Of a stretch of DNA of 64,000 bases, positions 9,156-17,086 are shown in pieces. The position numbers were made by a program, and so were the translations under genes. The DNA comes from G963665085 sp963665085 (lineage in GTDB: Bacteria; Bacteroidota; Bacteroidia; Bacteroidales; JAAAOM01), in NCBI GenBank assembly GCA_963665085.2, contig CAXXXS010000001.1, forward strand, positions 806,001 through 870,000, read 5' to 3'. The notes under the pieces were generated by a model, which was not told where the DNA came from, made no database searches, and saw only the letters and a list, made by a program, of their open reading frames with translations. Within the stretch, counting starts at the first letter, position 1. Each line of letters opens with the position of its first letter.

Positions 9156-9842
9156 ATGGAAAACATAGATAATATAAATTCAGAAAAGCCAATGGATAAG
9201 TTCCTGGCAAAAGAGAACGAGAAAAGAACGGTTACAGGGCCTGATGGCGTTCAATTTGAAATTGACCCGATACAGGATTATTTCTGCCAGGAAAGGCCAT
9301 CTGTTAAAGATCCAAGGAATAAAGTAATAGAGAAATTTTTGAATTGGGCTCGTTCAGAATCGTTGTGGGTACTGGGTTTTGGTACCGGATGTGGTAGCAT
9401 TGAGTTACCTCCGTTAATGACTCCCCGTTTCGATGCGTTTCGTTTTGGGGTTCAGATGAGGCCAACTCCCCGACAATCTTCGGTTTTGATTATTTCTGGC
9501 TACCTGGCAGTTAAAACATTAAAGCGTGCCATCCGCTCTTATGAGCAGATGCAAAGCCCTAAGTATGTTTTGGCTCTTGGAAGCTGTACCATAAATGGTG
9601 GAATGTATTGGGATAGCTACAATACTATCAACAGGGTAGATCATTATTTGCCTGTGGATGTTTATGTGGCTGGTTGTATGCCTCGCCCTGAAGCTTTGTT
9701 GGCCGGATTCAATCTGTTGAAAAAACGGATAAAAGAAGGCCGAGCAGAAGGAGCCAATAAGTATGCAACAGAATTCGATTGGTATAAAGCAAATCAAAAA
9801 AAAATTATTAAAGATTGGAATATGCCGGATTACAACTGGTAG
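9156..9842 (+). CDS. NuoB/MbsJ-like iron-sulfur subunit with only three canonical cluster cysteines
   Basis: This 228-residue soluble subunit belongs to the complex I 20-kDa/hydrogenase small subunit family. RPTPRQSSVLIISG and AGCMPRPEALLAG are diagnostic. Cluster ligands seen are Cys79 (GFGTGCGSIEL), Cys144 (LGSCTINGG) and Cys174 (AGCMPRPE). NuoB has a Cys-Cys pair where this protein has Cys79-Gly80, and Mbh small subunits have C-x-x-C there, so one ligand position is empty. Cys44 lies in the N-terminal extension and is a less likely ligand. From memory, a site-differentiated cluster with an open iron is proposed as the sulfur-reducing centre of Pyrococcus MBS; the pattern here fits that idea but does not prove it. 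The N-terminal 60 residues are an extension absent from short MbhJ proteins. Confidence 0.9.
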   Translation: MENIDNINSEKPMDKFLAKENEKRTVTGPDGVQFEIDPIQDYFCQERPSVKDPRNKVIEKFLNWARSESLWVLGFGTGCGSIELPPLMTPRFDAFRFGVQMRPTPRQSSVLIISGYLAVKTLKRAIRSYEQMQSPKYVLALGSCTINGGMYWDSYNTINRVDHYLPVDVYVAGCMPRPEALLAGFNLLKKRIKEGRAEGANKYATEFDWYKANQKKIIKDWNMPDYNW

Positions 9843-9846
9843 AAGA

Positions 9847-9920
9847 ATGTTTATTTGGGGATTTGTTTATGCGATTATTACAAAACAAATCATCAAATAA
9901 ACAGATATACAAATCAACAT
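9847..9920. repeat. Gene-less inverted-repeat element in the operon (solo copy)
   Basis: The whole gap between the NuoB-like and NuoC-like genes is an imperfect inverted repeat. The left arm contains GTTTATTTGGGGATTTGTTT (9849-9868) and the right arm contains, on the opposite strand, GTTTATTTGATGATTTGTTT (9883-9902). The same core occurs in the arms flanking the four-helix-bundle gene at 11714-11738 and 12183-12207. It looks like a short non-coding derivative of that cassette. Confidence 0.6.
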
Positions 9921-9928
9921 AAAAAATT

Positions 9929-10468
9929 ATGGAAAACATCATACAAGACATAAAAAAAAGGTTCCGGGTAACCGACGTGTTTGAGCAGGATAAGAATTTT
10001 CGATATGTTACCTGTAGCAAAGAACTTACTATAGCCTTGATTACTCATTTAAAGGACGTTGAAGGATTTACTCATTTTGTTCTTCTAACAGCGGTTGACT
10101 GGATTGAGGATAACCAGTTTCAATTGACGTACATCCTTAATCATCCAGATAAACACATGGATATTACGGTAAGAACCTATATCGATCGCGATGAGGCAAC
10201 GATGGATTCTGCCCATCACCTGTGGCAGCATGTCGCAACGTATCAGAGAGAACTAAAAGAAATGTTCGGGATAGATTTTCCGGGAAGTCCGCGAGTTGAT
10301 GAATCATTCATTCTTGAAGGATGGGACGATATTCCCCCTTACCGACGTGATTTTGACACAAAAAAATATTCAGAGGAAACATATTTTCCAAGACCGGGAC
10401 GCAGTACAAATGATCCGGCAGAATACATGAAGAGTAAATTATACCCCGATAAATCTGAAAAAGAATAA
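9929..10468 (+). CDS. NuoC/MbsK-like 30-kDa subunit
   Basis: A 179-residue protein of the NADH dehydrogenase 30-kDa subunit family. The signature region is ATYQRELKEMFGIDFPGSPR (near residue 107) followed by LEGWDDIPPYRRDF, the usual binding interface for the NuoD-like large subunit. Like other members it carries no cofactor and acts as a structural partner in the peripheral arm. An 86-base gap filled by an inverted-repeat element separates it from the NuoB-like gene. Confidence 0.92.
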   Translation: MENIIQDIKKRFRVTDVFEQDKNFRYVTCSKELTIALITHLKDVEGFTHFVLLTAVDWIEDNQFQLTYILNHPDKHMDITVRTYIDRDEATMDSAHHLWQHVATYQRELKEMFGIDFPGSPRVDESFILEGWDDIPPYRRDFDTKKYSEETYFPRPGRSTNDPAEYMKSKLYPDKSEKE

Positions 10469-10499
10469 GTATCGGGATAAAATATGCAGTATAAAATAA

Positions 10500-11699
10500 G
10501 TGCAGATGAGAAATAATAAGCTGTTAAACTTGCAACACGATAGATCTAAGTATCCGGAATTGGATAAGGATGGCAAACCCATTGTTGATCTGTCGTCTCA
10601 AAAATATACGAAGGTATGGCACGGGCCGAACCATCCGGGTGTGACAGGGAATATGTCGTTGGAGCTTACCCTTAGCGGGGATGAGATTGTTGAAGCAAAG
10701 ACGCATGTTGGTTACCTGCATCGCGGATTTGAAAAACTTATGGAACGCCGTAGCTATATTCAATGTTTTCCAACCTGTATTAGGATGTGTGTGCCTGAGG
10801 CTGATTCAAATGAATATGTGTTGGCACAATGTATTGAAAATCTTTCCGGAATAGAAGCTCCCGAAACTGCACAATGGTTACGCATGCTTACACTAGAGAT
10901 GGCCCGTCTACAAGTATTATTACGTGTTGTACCCGGACAGGCAGCAACACTTTCACTGGGGTTAGGTGGCCAGTGGGGAATGTATTTGCGTGATTTAATT
11001 CTCGACCGCTTCGAAGAGCTGACAGGTGGAAGAATCTATCACATGTACATTTTGCCTGGTGGTGTCCGTGGATTCTTACCTGACGGTTTCAAAAAACGAT
11101 TGGAAGAAAACCTAAAAGGCATCGAAGAGTTTATCGAAAAAATTGAAGATCTAATATTTACCAACTCAGTATTCAAAAAACGAACTGTGGGGATTGGTGT
11201 CATCGATCCTTCCTGGGTGAGCCAATATGGTATTGTTGGGCCCAATGCACGCGGTGCTGGTTTCAAAAGGGATGTAAGAAAAGATTATCCTTACTTAAAA
11301 TACAACGAACTGGATTTTGAACCTCATGTAGAAACCAACTCAGACATCTTTTCTCGGGCACAAGTAAGAAAGAATGATTTAATCATGACCATCGATATCC
11401 TTCGTCAGATTATGGCCAAGATGCCGGAAGGTGGAGAGATTAAAGCTCCAACACCAAACGTGATGCACTGGGAAATCCCTAAAGGAGAGACTTACGTCCG
11501 TTCCGAATCATCGCGGGGTGAATATGGAATGTACATGGTTTCTGATGGATCAAAATATCCAAGGCGAATCAATTTGCGCGGGCCGAGTTATACGCATGCT
11601 GTGTCGCTTCTGGAAAGAATGCTGATTAATGCAAACATCGCTGATGTACATGCTATCATGGTTTCATTACAGACATGTCCTCCGGAGATTGAAAGATAG
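10500..11699 (+). CDS. NuoD/MbsL-like large subunit with CxPE motifs instead of CxxC
   Basis: This 399-residue subunit is homologous to the 49-kDa subunit of complex I and to [NiFe]-hydrogenase large subunits. WHGPNHPGVTGNMSLELTLSG near residue 40 and GYLHRGFEKLMERRSY are typical of the NuoD group. Hydrogenases bind nickel through RxCxxC near the N-terminus and DPCxxC at the C-terminus. Here the equivalent places read R-M-C97-V-P-E100 and T-C393-P-P-E396: the first cysteine survives and the second is glutamate in both. A normal [NiFe] site is therefore unlikely, and quinone binding of the complex I type is also not indicated. The protein ends eight residues short of any C-terminal processing tail. 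The start may be GTG at 10500 or ATG at 10506; the latter loses two residues. Confidence 0.92.
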   Translation: MQMRNNKLLNLQHDRSKYPELDKDGKPIVDLSSQKYTKVWHGPNHPGVTGNMSLELTLSGDEIVEAKTHVGYLHRGFEKLMERRSYIQCFPTCIRMCVPEADSNEYVLAQCIENLSGIEAPETAQWLRMLTLEMARLQVLLRVVPGQAATLSLGLGGQWGMYLRDLILDRFEELTGGRIYHMYILPGGVRGFLPDGFKKRLEENLKGIEEFIEKIEDLIFTNSVFKKRTVGIGVIDPSWVSQYGIVGPNARGAGFKRDVRKDYPYLKYNELDFEPHVETNSDIFSRAQVRKNDLIMTIDILRQIMAKMPEGGEIKAPTPNVMHWEIPKGETYVRSESSRGEYGMYMVSDGSKYPRRINLRGPSYTHAVSLLERMLINANIADVHAIMVSLQTCPPEIER

Positions 11700-11713
11700 G
11701 GGTATGAGGATTT

Positions 11714-12207
11714 GTTTATCTGAGGATTCGTTTAATTGGGGATTTGAGGATGTGTTGATTTTATTATTTGAAGATATAATGATAATTGAAATTAAATATT
11801 AGAAAATGAAGATATATTCTTTTGAAAAGCTTGAGGTTTGGCAGATTGGAAGAGATATTACAAAAGATATTTATGAAATAACCAGGGATTTTCCGGATGA
11901 TGAAAAATTTGGGTTGACATCACAAATTAGGAGGGCATGCATATCAATAACATCAAATATAGCAGAAGGAAGTTCCCGAAATTCAGAAAAGGAACAGGCA
12001 AGGTATACAGAGATTGCGTTTGGTAGTTTATTAGAAGTATTAAATCAATTAATAGTTGCACATGATCTGGGATATATCAAAGAAGAATTTTTAACAAAAG
12101 AAAGAGCACTGCTCGAAGAACTTGGCAATAAACTTAACAAACTCCACGCCGCCCAATTAAGAAAAAATCAATAATCAAAAAACACATAAACATATCATCA
12201 AATAAAC
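11714..12207. repeat. Inverted repeats flanking the four-helix-bundle gene
   Basis: The left arm GTTTATCTGAGGATTCGTTT (11714-11733, continuing to 11738) and the right arm, read on the opposite strand, GTTTATTTGATGATATGTTT (12207 back to 12188, continuing to 12183) face each other around the small gene at 11806-12174. Further degenerate GATTTG units lie at 11739-11765. The same core forms the solo element at 9847-9920. This is the layout of a small mobile cassette, but no transposase is encoded within it and no clear target duplication was found. Confidence 0.6.
11806..12174 (+). CDS. Four-helix bundle protein (S23/bAvd-like family)
   Basis: A 122-residue protein of the four-helix bundle family first seen as intervening-sequence S23 ORFs in 23S rRNA genes and related to the Avd accessory protein of diversity-generating retroelements. 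Family marks are FEKLEVWQIGRDITKDIYEIT at the start and LTSQIRRACISITSNIAEGS in the middle, with a basic surface suited to nucleic acid binding. It has no plausible role in the respiratory complex; it interrupts the operon between the large subunit and the ferredoxin-oxidoreductase subunit and is bracketed by inverted repeats. The biochemical function of the family is unknown. Confidence 0.85.
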   Translation: MKIYSFEKLEVWQIGRDITKDIYEITRDFPDDEKFGLTSQIRRACISITSNIAEGSSRNSEKEQARYTEIAFGSLLEVLNQLIVAHDLGYIKEEFLTKERALLEELGNKLNKLHAAQLRKNQ

Positions 12208-12225
12208 AAATAAACATAAATAGAT

Positions 12226-14022
12226 ATGAGCTTAAAAGATATACTTACTCCTTTCACTGCATGGAAAAACATTGTGAAAGATCCTGTTACGGTCAAGGAT
12301 CCTTTGAATGACAGACCAGGGGCAGATAGGTACAGGGGATTTCATAAAAACGATATTGAAAAGTGTATCGGATGTGGCACGTGTGAAGAGATCTGCGAAA
12401 ATAAAGCAATCGATTTGGTTCCGGTAGAAGGTGTTGATACCAAAGATGGGGATAGCGGACTTCGACCCAAAGTTGATTACGGCCGGTGTTGCTGGTGTGC
12501 TTTATGCGTGGATGTTTGTACCACTGGCTCATTGAGCCTGTCAAATCATTATACCTGGGTAAGTGAAAATCCTGACGATTTTATTTTCACTCCTGGTATT
12601 GACGAAAAAGAATGGAACAACAATAAAAAGGGCTGGAAAAAGCCCGAAGGAAATTATGAGTTTTACAATACCAGCCGAGTTAAGATGGAGGAATTAACTC
12701 CTGAAACGAGAGATAAATCTTTTATCGAAATTGTTAAAGGCTATTCAAAAGAACAAGCAAAACTTGAGGCAGACCGATGTGTGGAGTGCGGTATCTGTAC
12801 AGCAACTTGTCCGGCACACATGGGTATACCGGATTATATCAAAGCAATTCGAAACGATGATTTAGAGGAAGGCCTCCGCATTTTATACGATACAAATCCT
12901 CTGCCTGAAATATGCGGACGAATCTGTACCCATAAATGTGAAACAGTCTGTACCATGGGTCACAAGGGCGATCCAATATCCATCCGCTGGTTAAAGCGGT
13001 ATATTGCCGACCAGAATCCATCAGAAGAATACAAAAAAATATTAAATACTGGTAACATAGAACCTAATGGTAAAAAAGTAGCCATCATCGGTGGTGGGCC
13101 ATCTGGTTTATCGGCAGCACACTATCTTGCTTTGATGGGATATCAATGTACAATCTATGAAAAACTACCCGAACTGGGAGGAATGATGCGATACGGTATT
13201 CCTGAATATCGTTTGCCTTACGATCAGCTTGATAAAGATATCAATTATATCAAGTCGTTGGGAGTTGATGTGAAAAACAATGTGACTATAGGAAAAGATA
13301 TCAGCCTTAGCGAATTGCACAATCAATACGATGCTGTTTTTGGCGGGACAGGTTTGCATTTAGGCCGCAGCACCAGGGTACCGGGTACCGACCACAAAGA
13401 AGTATATCAGGCAGTGGATTTGTTGAGGGATATTGTTCTTGGCAAAGAAATCCCTGTGAAAGAAAAAATCGTGGTTATTGGTGGTGGTAATGTTGCCATG
13501 GATATCACCCGTTCGTTGGCACGTCTGCAAAAAGTGAAATACGGCAAAGTAAGTTTAATCACTACTTCGCTGGAATCTGAAGATATTATGCCGGCAGACC
13601 GTGAAGAGGTGGTTGAAGCAAGAGAAGAGAATGCCACTGTTATTCCGGGATGGGGTCCTGTTGAAATTGAGACTGAAGGTGATAAAGTAAAAGGATTGCA
13701 CGTGGTAAAATGCCTCTCAGTATTTGACGAGAACAGGCGTTTCAATCCCAAATTTGACGAAGAACAAAAAGAATTCTTTGAGGGTGATATGGTTGTTGAG
13801 TCAATCGGACAAGGAATGGATATTTCTTATTTCGAAGGGGAGATAAAAGAAAACTTAAAGCTTAACGAACGCGGAAGGATAATCGTAAACGACGATTTTC
13901 AATCAAGCATCGACTGGTTGTTTGTTGGTGGTGACATCATTCAAGGCCCGGATGTAATCCACGGAATAGCCAACGGGCATAAAGCTGCTATAGGCATTGA
14001 TAGATTTTTGGGAGAGGGATAG
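12226..14022 (+). CDS. NuoI-type ferredoxin fused to GltD/NfnB-type NAD(P)H oxidoreductase
   Basis: This 598-residue protein joins two modules. Residues 1-110 are a NuoI/MbsN-like 2x[4Fe-4S] ferredoxin with ligands C47-C50-C53-C57 and C88-C91-C94-C98. Residues about 165-598 are a GltD/NfnB-like flavoprotein: a further eight cysteines (185, 188, 191, 195, 230, 234, 238, 242) for two more clusters, an FAD Rossmann motif GGGPSGLSAA at 289 and a dinucleotide motif GGGNVAMDITR at 419, ending with VGGDIIQGPDVIHGIANG. It should pass electrons between NAD(P)H and the NuoB-like cluster, four clusters in a row. The YRR that binds the NADPH phosphate in GltD is replaced by a Thr/Ser-rich stretch (VSLITTSLES), which hints at NADH. 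Its stop codon touches a repeat element. A stand-alone GltD is unlikely because of the NuoI domain and operon place. Confidence 0.92.
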   Translation: MSLKDILTPFTAWKNIVKDPVTVKDPLNDRPGADRYRGFHKNDIEKCIGCGTCEEICENKAIDLVPVEGVDTKDGDSGLRPKVDYGRCCWCALCVDVCTTGSLSLSNHYTWVSENPDDFIFTPGIDEKEWNNNKKGWKKPEGNYEFYNTSRVKMEELTPETRDKSFIEIVKGYSKEQAKLEADRCVECGICTATCPAHMGIPDYIKAIRNDDLEEGLRILYDTNPLPEICGRICTHKCETVCTMGHKGDPISIRWLKRYIADQNPSEEYKKILNTGNIEPNGKKVAIIGGGPSGLSAAHYLALMGYQCTIYEKLPELGGMMRYGIPEYRLPYDQLDKDINYIKSLGVDVKNNVTIGKDISLSELHNQYDAVFGGTGLHLGRSTRVPGTDHKEVYQAVDLLRDIVLGKEIPVKEKIVVIGGGNVAMDITRSLARLQKVKYGKVSLITTSLESEDIMPADREEVVEAREENATVIPGWGPVEIETEGDKVKGLHVVKCLSVFDENRRFNPKFDEEQKEFFEGDMVVESIGQGMDISYFEGEIKENLKLNERGRIIVNDDFQSSIDWLFVGGDIIQGPDVIHGIANGHKAAIGIDRFLGEG

Positions 14023-14144
14023 TGACCCCCTAAATCCCCCTGAGAGGGAGACTTTCTGGGAAACAACAAAATTGTAGCATTCTTCAGGTCCTCCTTTGCC
14101 TTCGGCGAGTTCGCAAGCTCGGTTGAGGAGGATTTAGGAGGTCA
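14023..14144. repeat. MITE-like element, copy 1
   Basis: This element has 15-base terminal inverted repeats, TGACCCCCTAAATCC at 14023 and GGATTTAGGAGGTCA ending at 14144, matching at 14 of 15 positions. The interior has a GC-rich palindrome (GGCGAGTTCGCAAGCTCG region). It begins on the base after the stop codon of the fused oxidoreductase and splits it from the DHOD-like gene. A shorter relative lies at about 21446-21534. Confidence 0.6.
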
Positions 14145-14214
14145 ATAATAGTAAGATGAATTTTTTGGATTCAAACAATTATATCGCTTTTTATATAACA
14201 TAAAAAATACACGC

Positions 14215-15198
14215 ATGGCTAACTTATCAATTGATTACATGGGGTTACAATTGAAGAACCCAATTATTGTTGCCAGTTCAGGTTTAACAGACTCTGCTAA
14301 CAAAATTGTTGAATTGGAAAAAAATGGTGCTGCAGCGGTGGTTTTAAAATCCCTTTTCGAGGAACAAATCCTTATGGATGTTGATGAACAGCGTGTGAAC
14401 AACATGTTCGAGTCTTTTTCTGATACGGAAAATTATGTTTCGTTCTACACAAAAAAACACAAGGTAGATGCCTACCTGCAACTGATAAAAGAATCAAAAG
14501 AAAAAACAACAATACCGATTATTGCGAGCATTAATTGCGTATCAGCCTATGAGTGGACAGAGTTTGCCGCAAAAATTCAAAATGCTGGCGCTGATGCATT
14601 GGAATTAAACATGTTTATCATGCCTTCTGATGCTGACATAGAAGGGACGGATATCGAAAAAATATATTTTGATGTTGTTGAGAAGATAAAAACGGAAATA
14701 ACAATGCCTGTTTCATTGAAGATTAGCTATTTCTTTTCAGGCATGGCCAATTTTGCTGTGGAGTTATCAAAAACGGGCATCGCCTCTTTGGTATTGTTTA
14801 ACCGTTTCTACAAACCTGATGTTGACCTGGATAATCTGAAAATAACATCTTCACACATCTACAGCAATCCTGATGAGAATGCCATGGTTTTACGCTGGGT
14901 TGGCATACTCAGTGGGAGAGTAGCTTGTGATTTGGCTGCAACAACTGGTATCCACGATGGAAAAACCGTACTAAAAAACCTGTTGGTCGGAGCAAAAGCC
15001 ATTCAGTTGGCATCAGTAATTTATCATAAAGGCCCTGCCGTTATTCAAACAATACTTGATGAGATGAATGAGTGGCTTGATGGTAAAGGATTTTCATCCG
15101 TTTCAGAAATTATTGGTAAACTAAGACAATCGGATTTGGTTAAGCCGTTGGTCTACGAGCGAGCTCAGTTCATGAAGTATTTTTCTGATGCACGTTAA
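14215..15198 (+). CDS. Dihydroorotate dehydrogenase-like FMN protein lacking the catalytic cysteine
   Basis: A 327-residue TIM-barrel flavoprotein of the DHOD-like family (MANLSIDYMGLQLKNPIIVASSGL at the start; LFNRFYKPDVDLD and GILSGRVACDLAATTGIHDG are typical). True class 1 DHODs have LNLSCPN at the catalytic loop; here the loop is LNMFIMPSDADIEG, so the base cysteine is absent and pyrimidine synthesis is not expected. No C-terminal ferredoxin domain is present. It follows the GltD-like gene, an arrangement that recalls PreT/PreA dihydropyrimidine dehydrogenase, where a GltD-like and a DHOD-like protein work together; whether they interact here is only an inference. Relatives are widespread in Bacteroidota with unknown substrate. 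Confidence 0.85.
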   Translation: MANLSIDYMGLQLKNPIIVASSGLTDSANKIVELEKNGAAAVVLKSLFEEQILMDVDEQRVNNMFESFSDTENYVSFYTKKHKVDAYLQLIKESKEKTTIPIIASINCVSAYEWTEFAAKIQNAGADALELNMFIMPSDADIEGTDIEKIYFDVVEKIKTEITMPVSLKISYFFSGMANFAVELSKTGIASLVLFNRFYKPDVDLDNLKITSSHIYSNPDENAMVLRWVGILSGRVACDLAATTGIHDGKTVLKNLLVGAKAIQLASVIYHKGPAVIQTILDEMNEWLDGKGFSSVSEIIGKLRQSDLVKPLVYERAQFMKYFSDAR

Positions 15199-15317
15199 AG
15201 ATTAAATTCATCAATAAAAATTGAATATTCCCTCTTTAAACTTATCCCTTCATAAACAAAAAACATCAAAATTTTATTAAGGCCGTATTAGACTTCTAGA
15301 ATATTTAAGTATAAAAA

Positions 15318-15434
15318 ATGCAGGATAATCCGATTGTAGAGATGAAAAAGATTAACAATGTTGATTGTATCAATTTTGTTTTTACTTCATTTGATATTAT
15401 AACAGCTAGTTCAGAAGCTGCAATTATTGGATAA
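15318..15434 (+). CDS. Possible small ORF, 38 residues
   Basis: An ATG-initiated frame of 38 codons (begins MQDNPIVEMKK, ends AAIIG) ends 21 bases before a strong terminator. There is no clear ribosome binding site, no signal peptide and no recognised domain. The terminator right after it suggests the stretch is transcribed; it could equally be the 3' end of the operon mRNA or a small RNA. Low confidence. Confidence 0.15.
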   Translation: MQDNPIVEMKKINNVDCINFVFTSFDIITASSEAAIIG

Positions 15435-15455
15435 TAAACGCTAACCTAACAATTA

Positions 15456-15484
15456 AAAGCGGTGTTGTAGACATCGCTTTTTTT
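15456..15484 (+). terminator. Intrinsic terminator
   Basis: The stem AAAGCGGTGT / ACATCGCTTT (ten pairs with one G-U) has a five-base loop TGTAG and is followed by a T run. It ends transcription from the left before the CotH gene. Confidence 0.8.
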
Positions 15485-15618
15485 ATTTAAAACGGCGTTT
15501 TTTTAATTACCAGTTAAATTTTTCAAAGTAAAAATGTAACTTGATCAAGTCTAGATTAATTGTTTTGATTATTTTAGAATTCAACTAACAATATTATACT
15601 AACTAACTATTTTAAAAA

Positions 15619-16980
15619 ATGCACAAATACCATTTCTCTCATTCAATTTTATTCCTACTAATTTATTTGCTTCTATCTTCTTGTTCTAAAGAAGAAGAAA
15701 TCATAAAAAAAGAAAATAATACTGTTGAAGATATCATTGGAATAGCTGAAGTATTTATTAATACTAACGGACAAACCATTGTAGATGAACCAAAAATAAA
15801 TGCCGAGATAAAAATCACTGATGATAATGAACAAACCAATTATGAAGGATTAATTGGAATCGAAATTAGGGGGCAATCTTCACAAATGTTTCCTAAAAAA
15901 CAATATGGTTTTGAAACCAGGGACTCTAACAATGAAGATATTTCTGTTTCCTTGCTCGATTTTCCGGAAGAAGAAGATTGGATTTTATACGCACCTTACA
16001 GCGATAAAAGCCTGCTGCGAAATGTAATTATGTATGACCTTTCCAGGTCAATAGGAAGGTATACATCCAGGGTAAAATTTTTAAATCTTTACATAAACAA
16101 TTCATACAAAGGTGTATATGTATTAATGGAGAAATTAAAGAGAGATAAAAACAGAATTGATATCAACAAACTTAAAGACGATGAAATTTCAGGTGAAGAT
16201 TTAACAGGTGGTTATATACTAAAAATAGATAAGGAAAATGAATACACCGAATATAATTGTATCACTTCTTCATACCAACCTAATCATGCGATATACAACC
16301 AAACAATCAAATTTTTATATGATACGCCAGGCCCTGAAGATATCACAACAGAACAAAGAGAATACATTTCTACCTATCTATCGGAATTCGAAAATATTTT
16401 AAAAAGTGAATCCTTTTCTGATATCTCATCAGGATATCCAAAGTATATTGATGTAGATAGCTTTGTTGATTTTTTCCTGCTAAATGAATTATCGAATAAT
16501 GTTGATGGTTATCGATTAAGTACATGGTTAGTTAAAGACAAAAACTCAAAACTAAATATGGGCCCTATTTGGGATTTCAATCTAGCGTTTGGTAATGCAG
16601 ATTATTGTTCTGGCGGTGAATATGATGTTTGGGCGTATAAATTTAACAATAGATGCCCCGGTGATTATTGGCAGATACCATTTTGGTGGGAAAGATTATT
16701 ACAGGACGAAAACTTCACATCAAAAATAAAATCAAGATGGAATGAATTAAAGGAAAATGAATTTTCTGAATCAATAATTCTTCAAAAAATAGATGCTTAT
16801 GTTGACATGCTTGATGAATCAAATAGTATAACAAGTAATTTTAATCGCTGGCCTATTCTTGGAGAATACATATGGCCCAATAATTATATTGGTTCCAGTT
16901 ACGAAAATGAAATAGATTATCTAAAAACCTGGATATCGAACAGGCTTGTATGGCTGGATAATGAAATAACTAATTTATAG
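15619..16980 (+). CDS. CotH-family lipoprotein (secreted kinase-like fold)
   Basis: A 453-residue protein with a lipoprotein signal (LLIYLLLSSC, lipid cysteine about residue 22), so exported and membrane-anchored. The CotH domain covers about residues 45-400: IEIRGQSSQMFPKKQYGFE, LYAPYSDKSLLRNVIMYDLS, YKGVYVLMEKLKRDKNRIDI and GPIWDFNLAFGN are typical. CotH of Bacillus is a spore-coat protein kinase; Bacteroidota homologues are secreted and their substrate is not known. WDFNLAFG fits the metal-binding Asp region. It stands alone and converges on the GH36-like gene. Confidence 0.85.
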   Translation: MHKYHFSHSILFLLIYLLLSSCSKEEEIIKKENNTVEDIIGIAEVFINTNGQTIVDEPKINAEIKITDDNEQTNYEGLIGIEIRGQSSQMFPKKQYGFETRDSNNEDISVSLLDFPEEEDWILYAPYSDKSLLRNVIMYDLSRSIGRYTSRVKFLNLYINNSYKGVYVLMEKLKRDKNRIDINKLKDDEISGEDLTGGYILKIDKENEYTEYNCITSSYQPNHAIYNQTIKFLYDTPGPEDITTEQREYISTYLSEFENILKSESFSDISSGYPKYIDVDSFVDFFLLNELSNNVDGYRLSTWLVKDKNSKLNMGPIWDFNLAFGNADYCSGGEYDVWAYKFNNRCPGDYWQIPFWWERLLQDENFTSKIKSRWNELKENEFSESIILQKIDAYVDMLDESNSITSNFNRWPILGEYIWPNNYIGSSYENEIDYLKTWISNRLVWLDNEITNL

Positions 16981-17020
16981 AAAGAATAAAAAAAGGGAGA
17001 CTGGAAAACGGAAACATTTA

Positions 17021-17034
17021 GGTGGAGATCCACC
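17021..17034. terminator. Small stem-loop between convergent genes
   Basis: The perfect palindrome GGTGGA GA TCCACC lies in the 106-base gap between the convergent CotH and GH36-like genes. There is no long T run, so termination on either strand is only plausible. Confidence 0.35.
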
Positions 17035-17086
17035 ATTATTAATTAGACATGAGTAGAGACAAAACATTCAAATTCCTTTTCTAATT

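Larger units (their letters stand above)
15199..15618. other. 420-base intergenic region
   Basis: It holds a possible 38-residue ORF (15318-15434) and a good intrinsic terminator (15456-15484), which probably marks the end of the long operon or of a small transcript. No promoter for the following CotH gene could be placed with confidence. Confidence 0.5.
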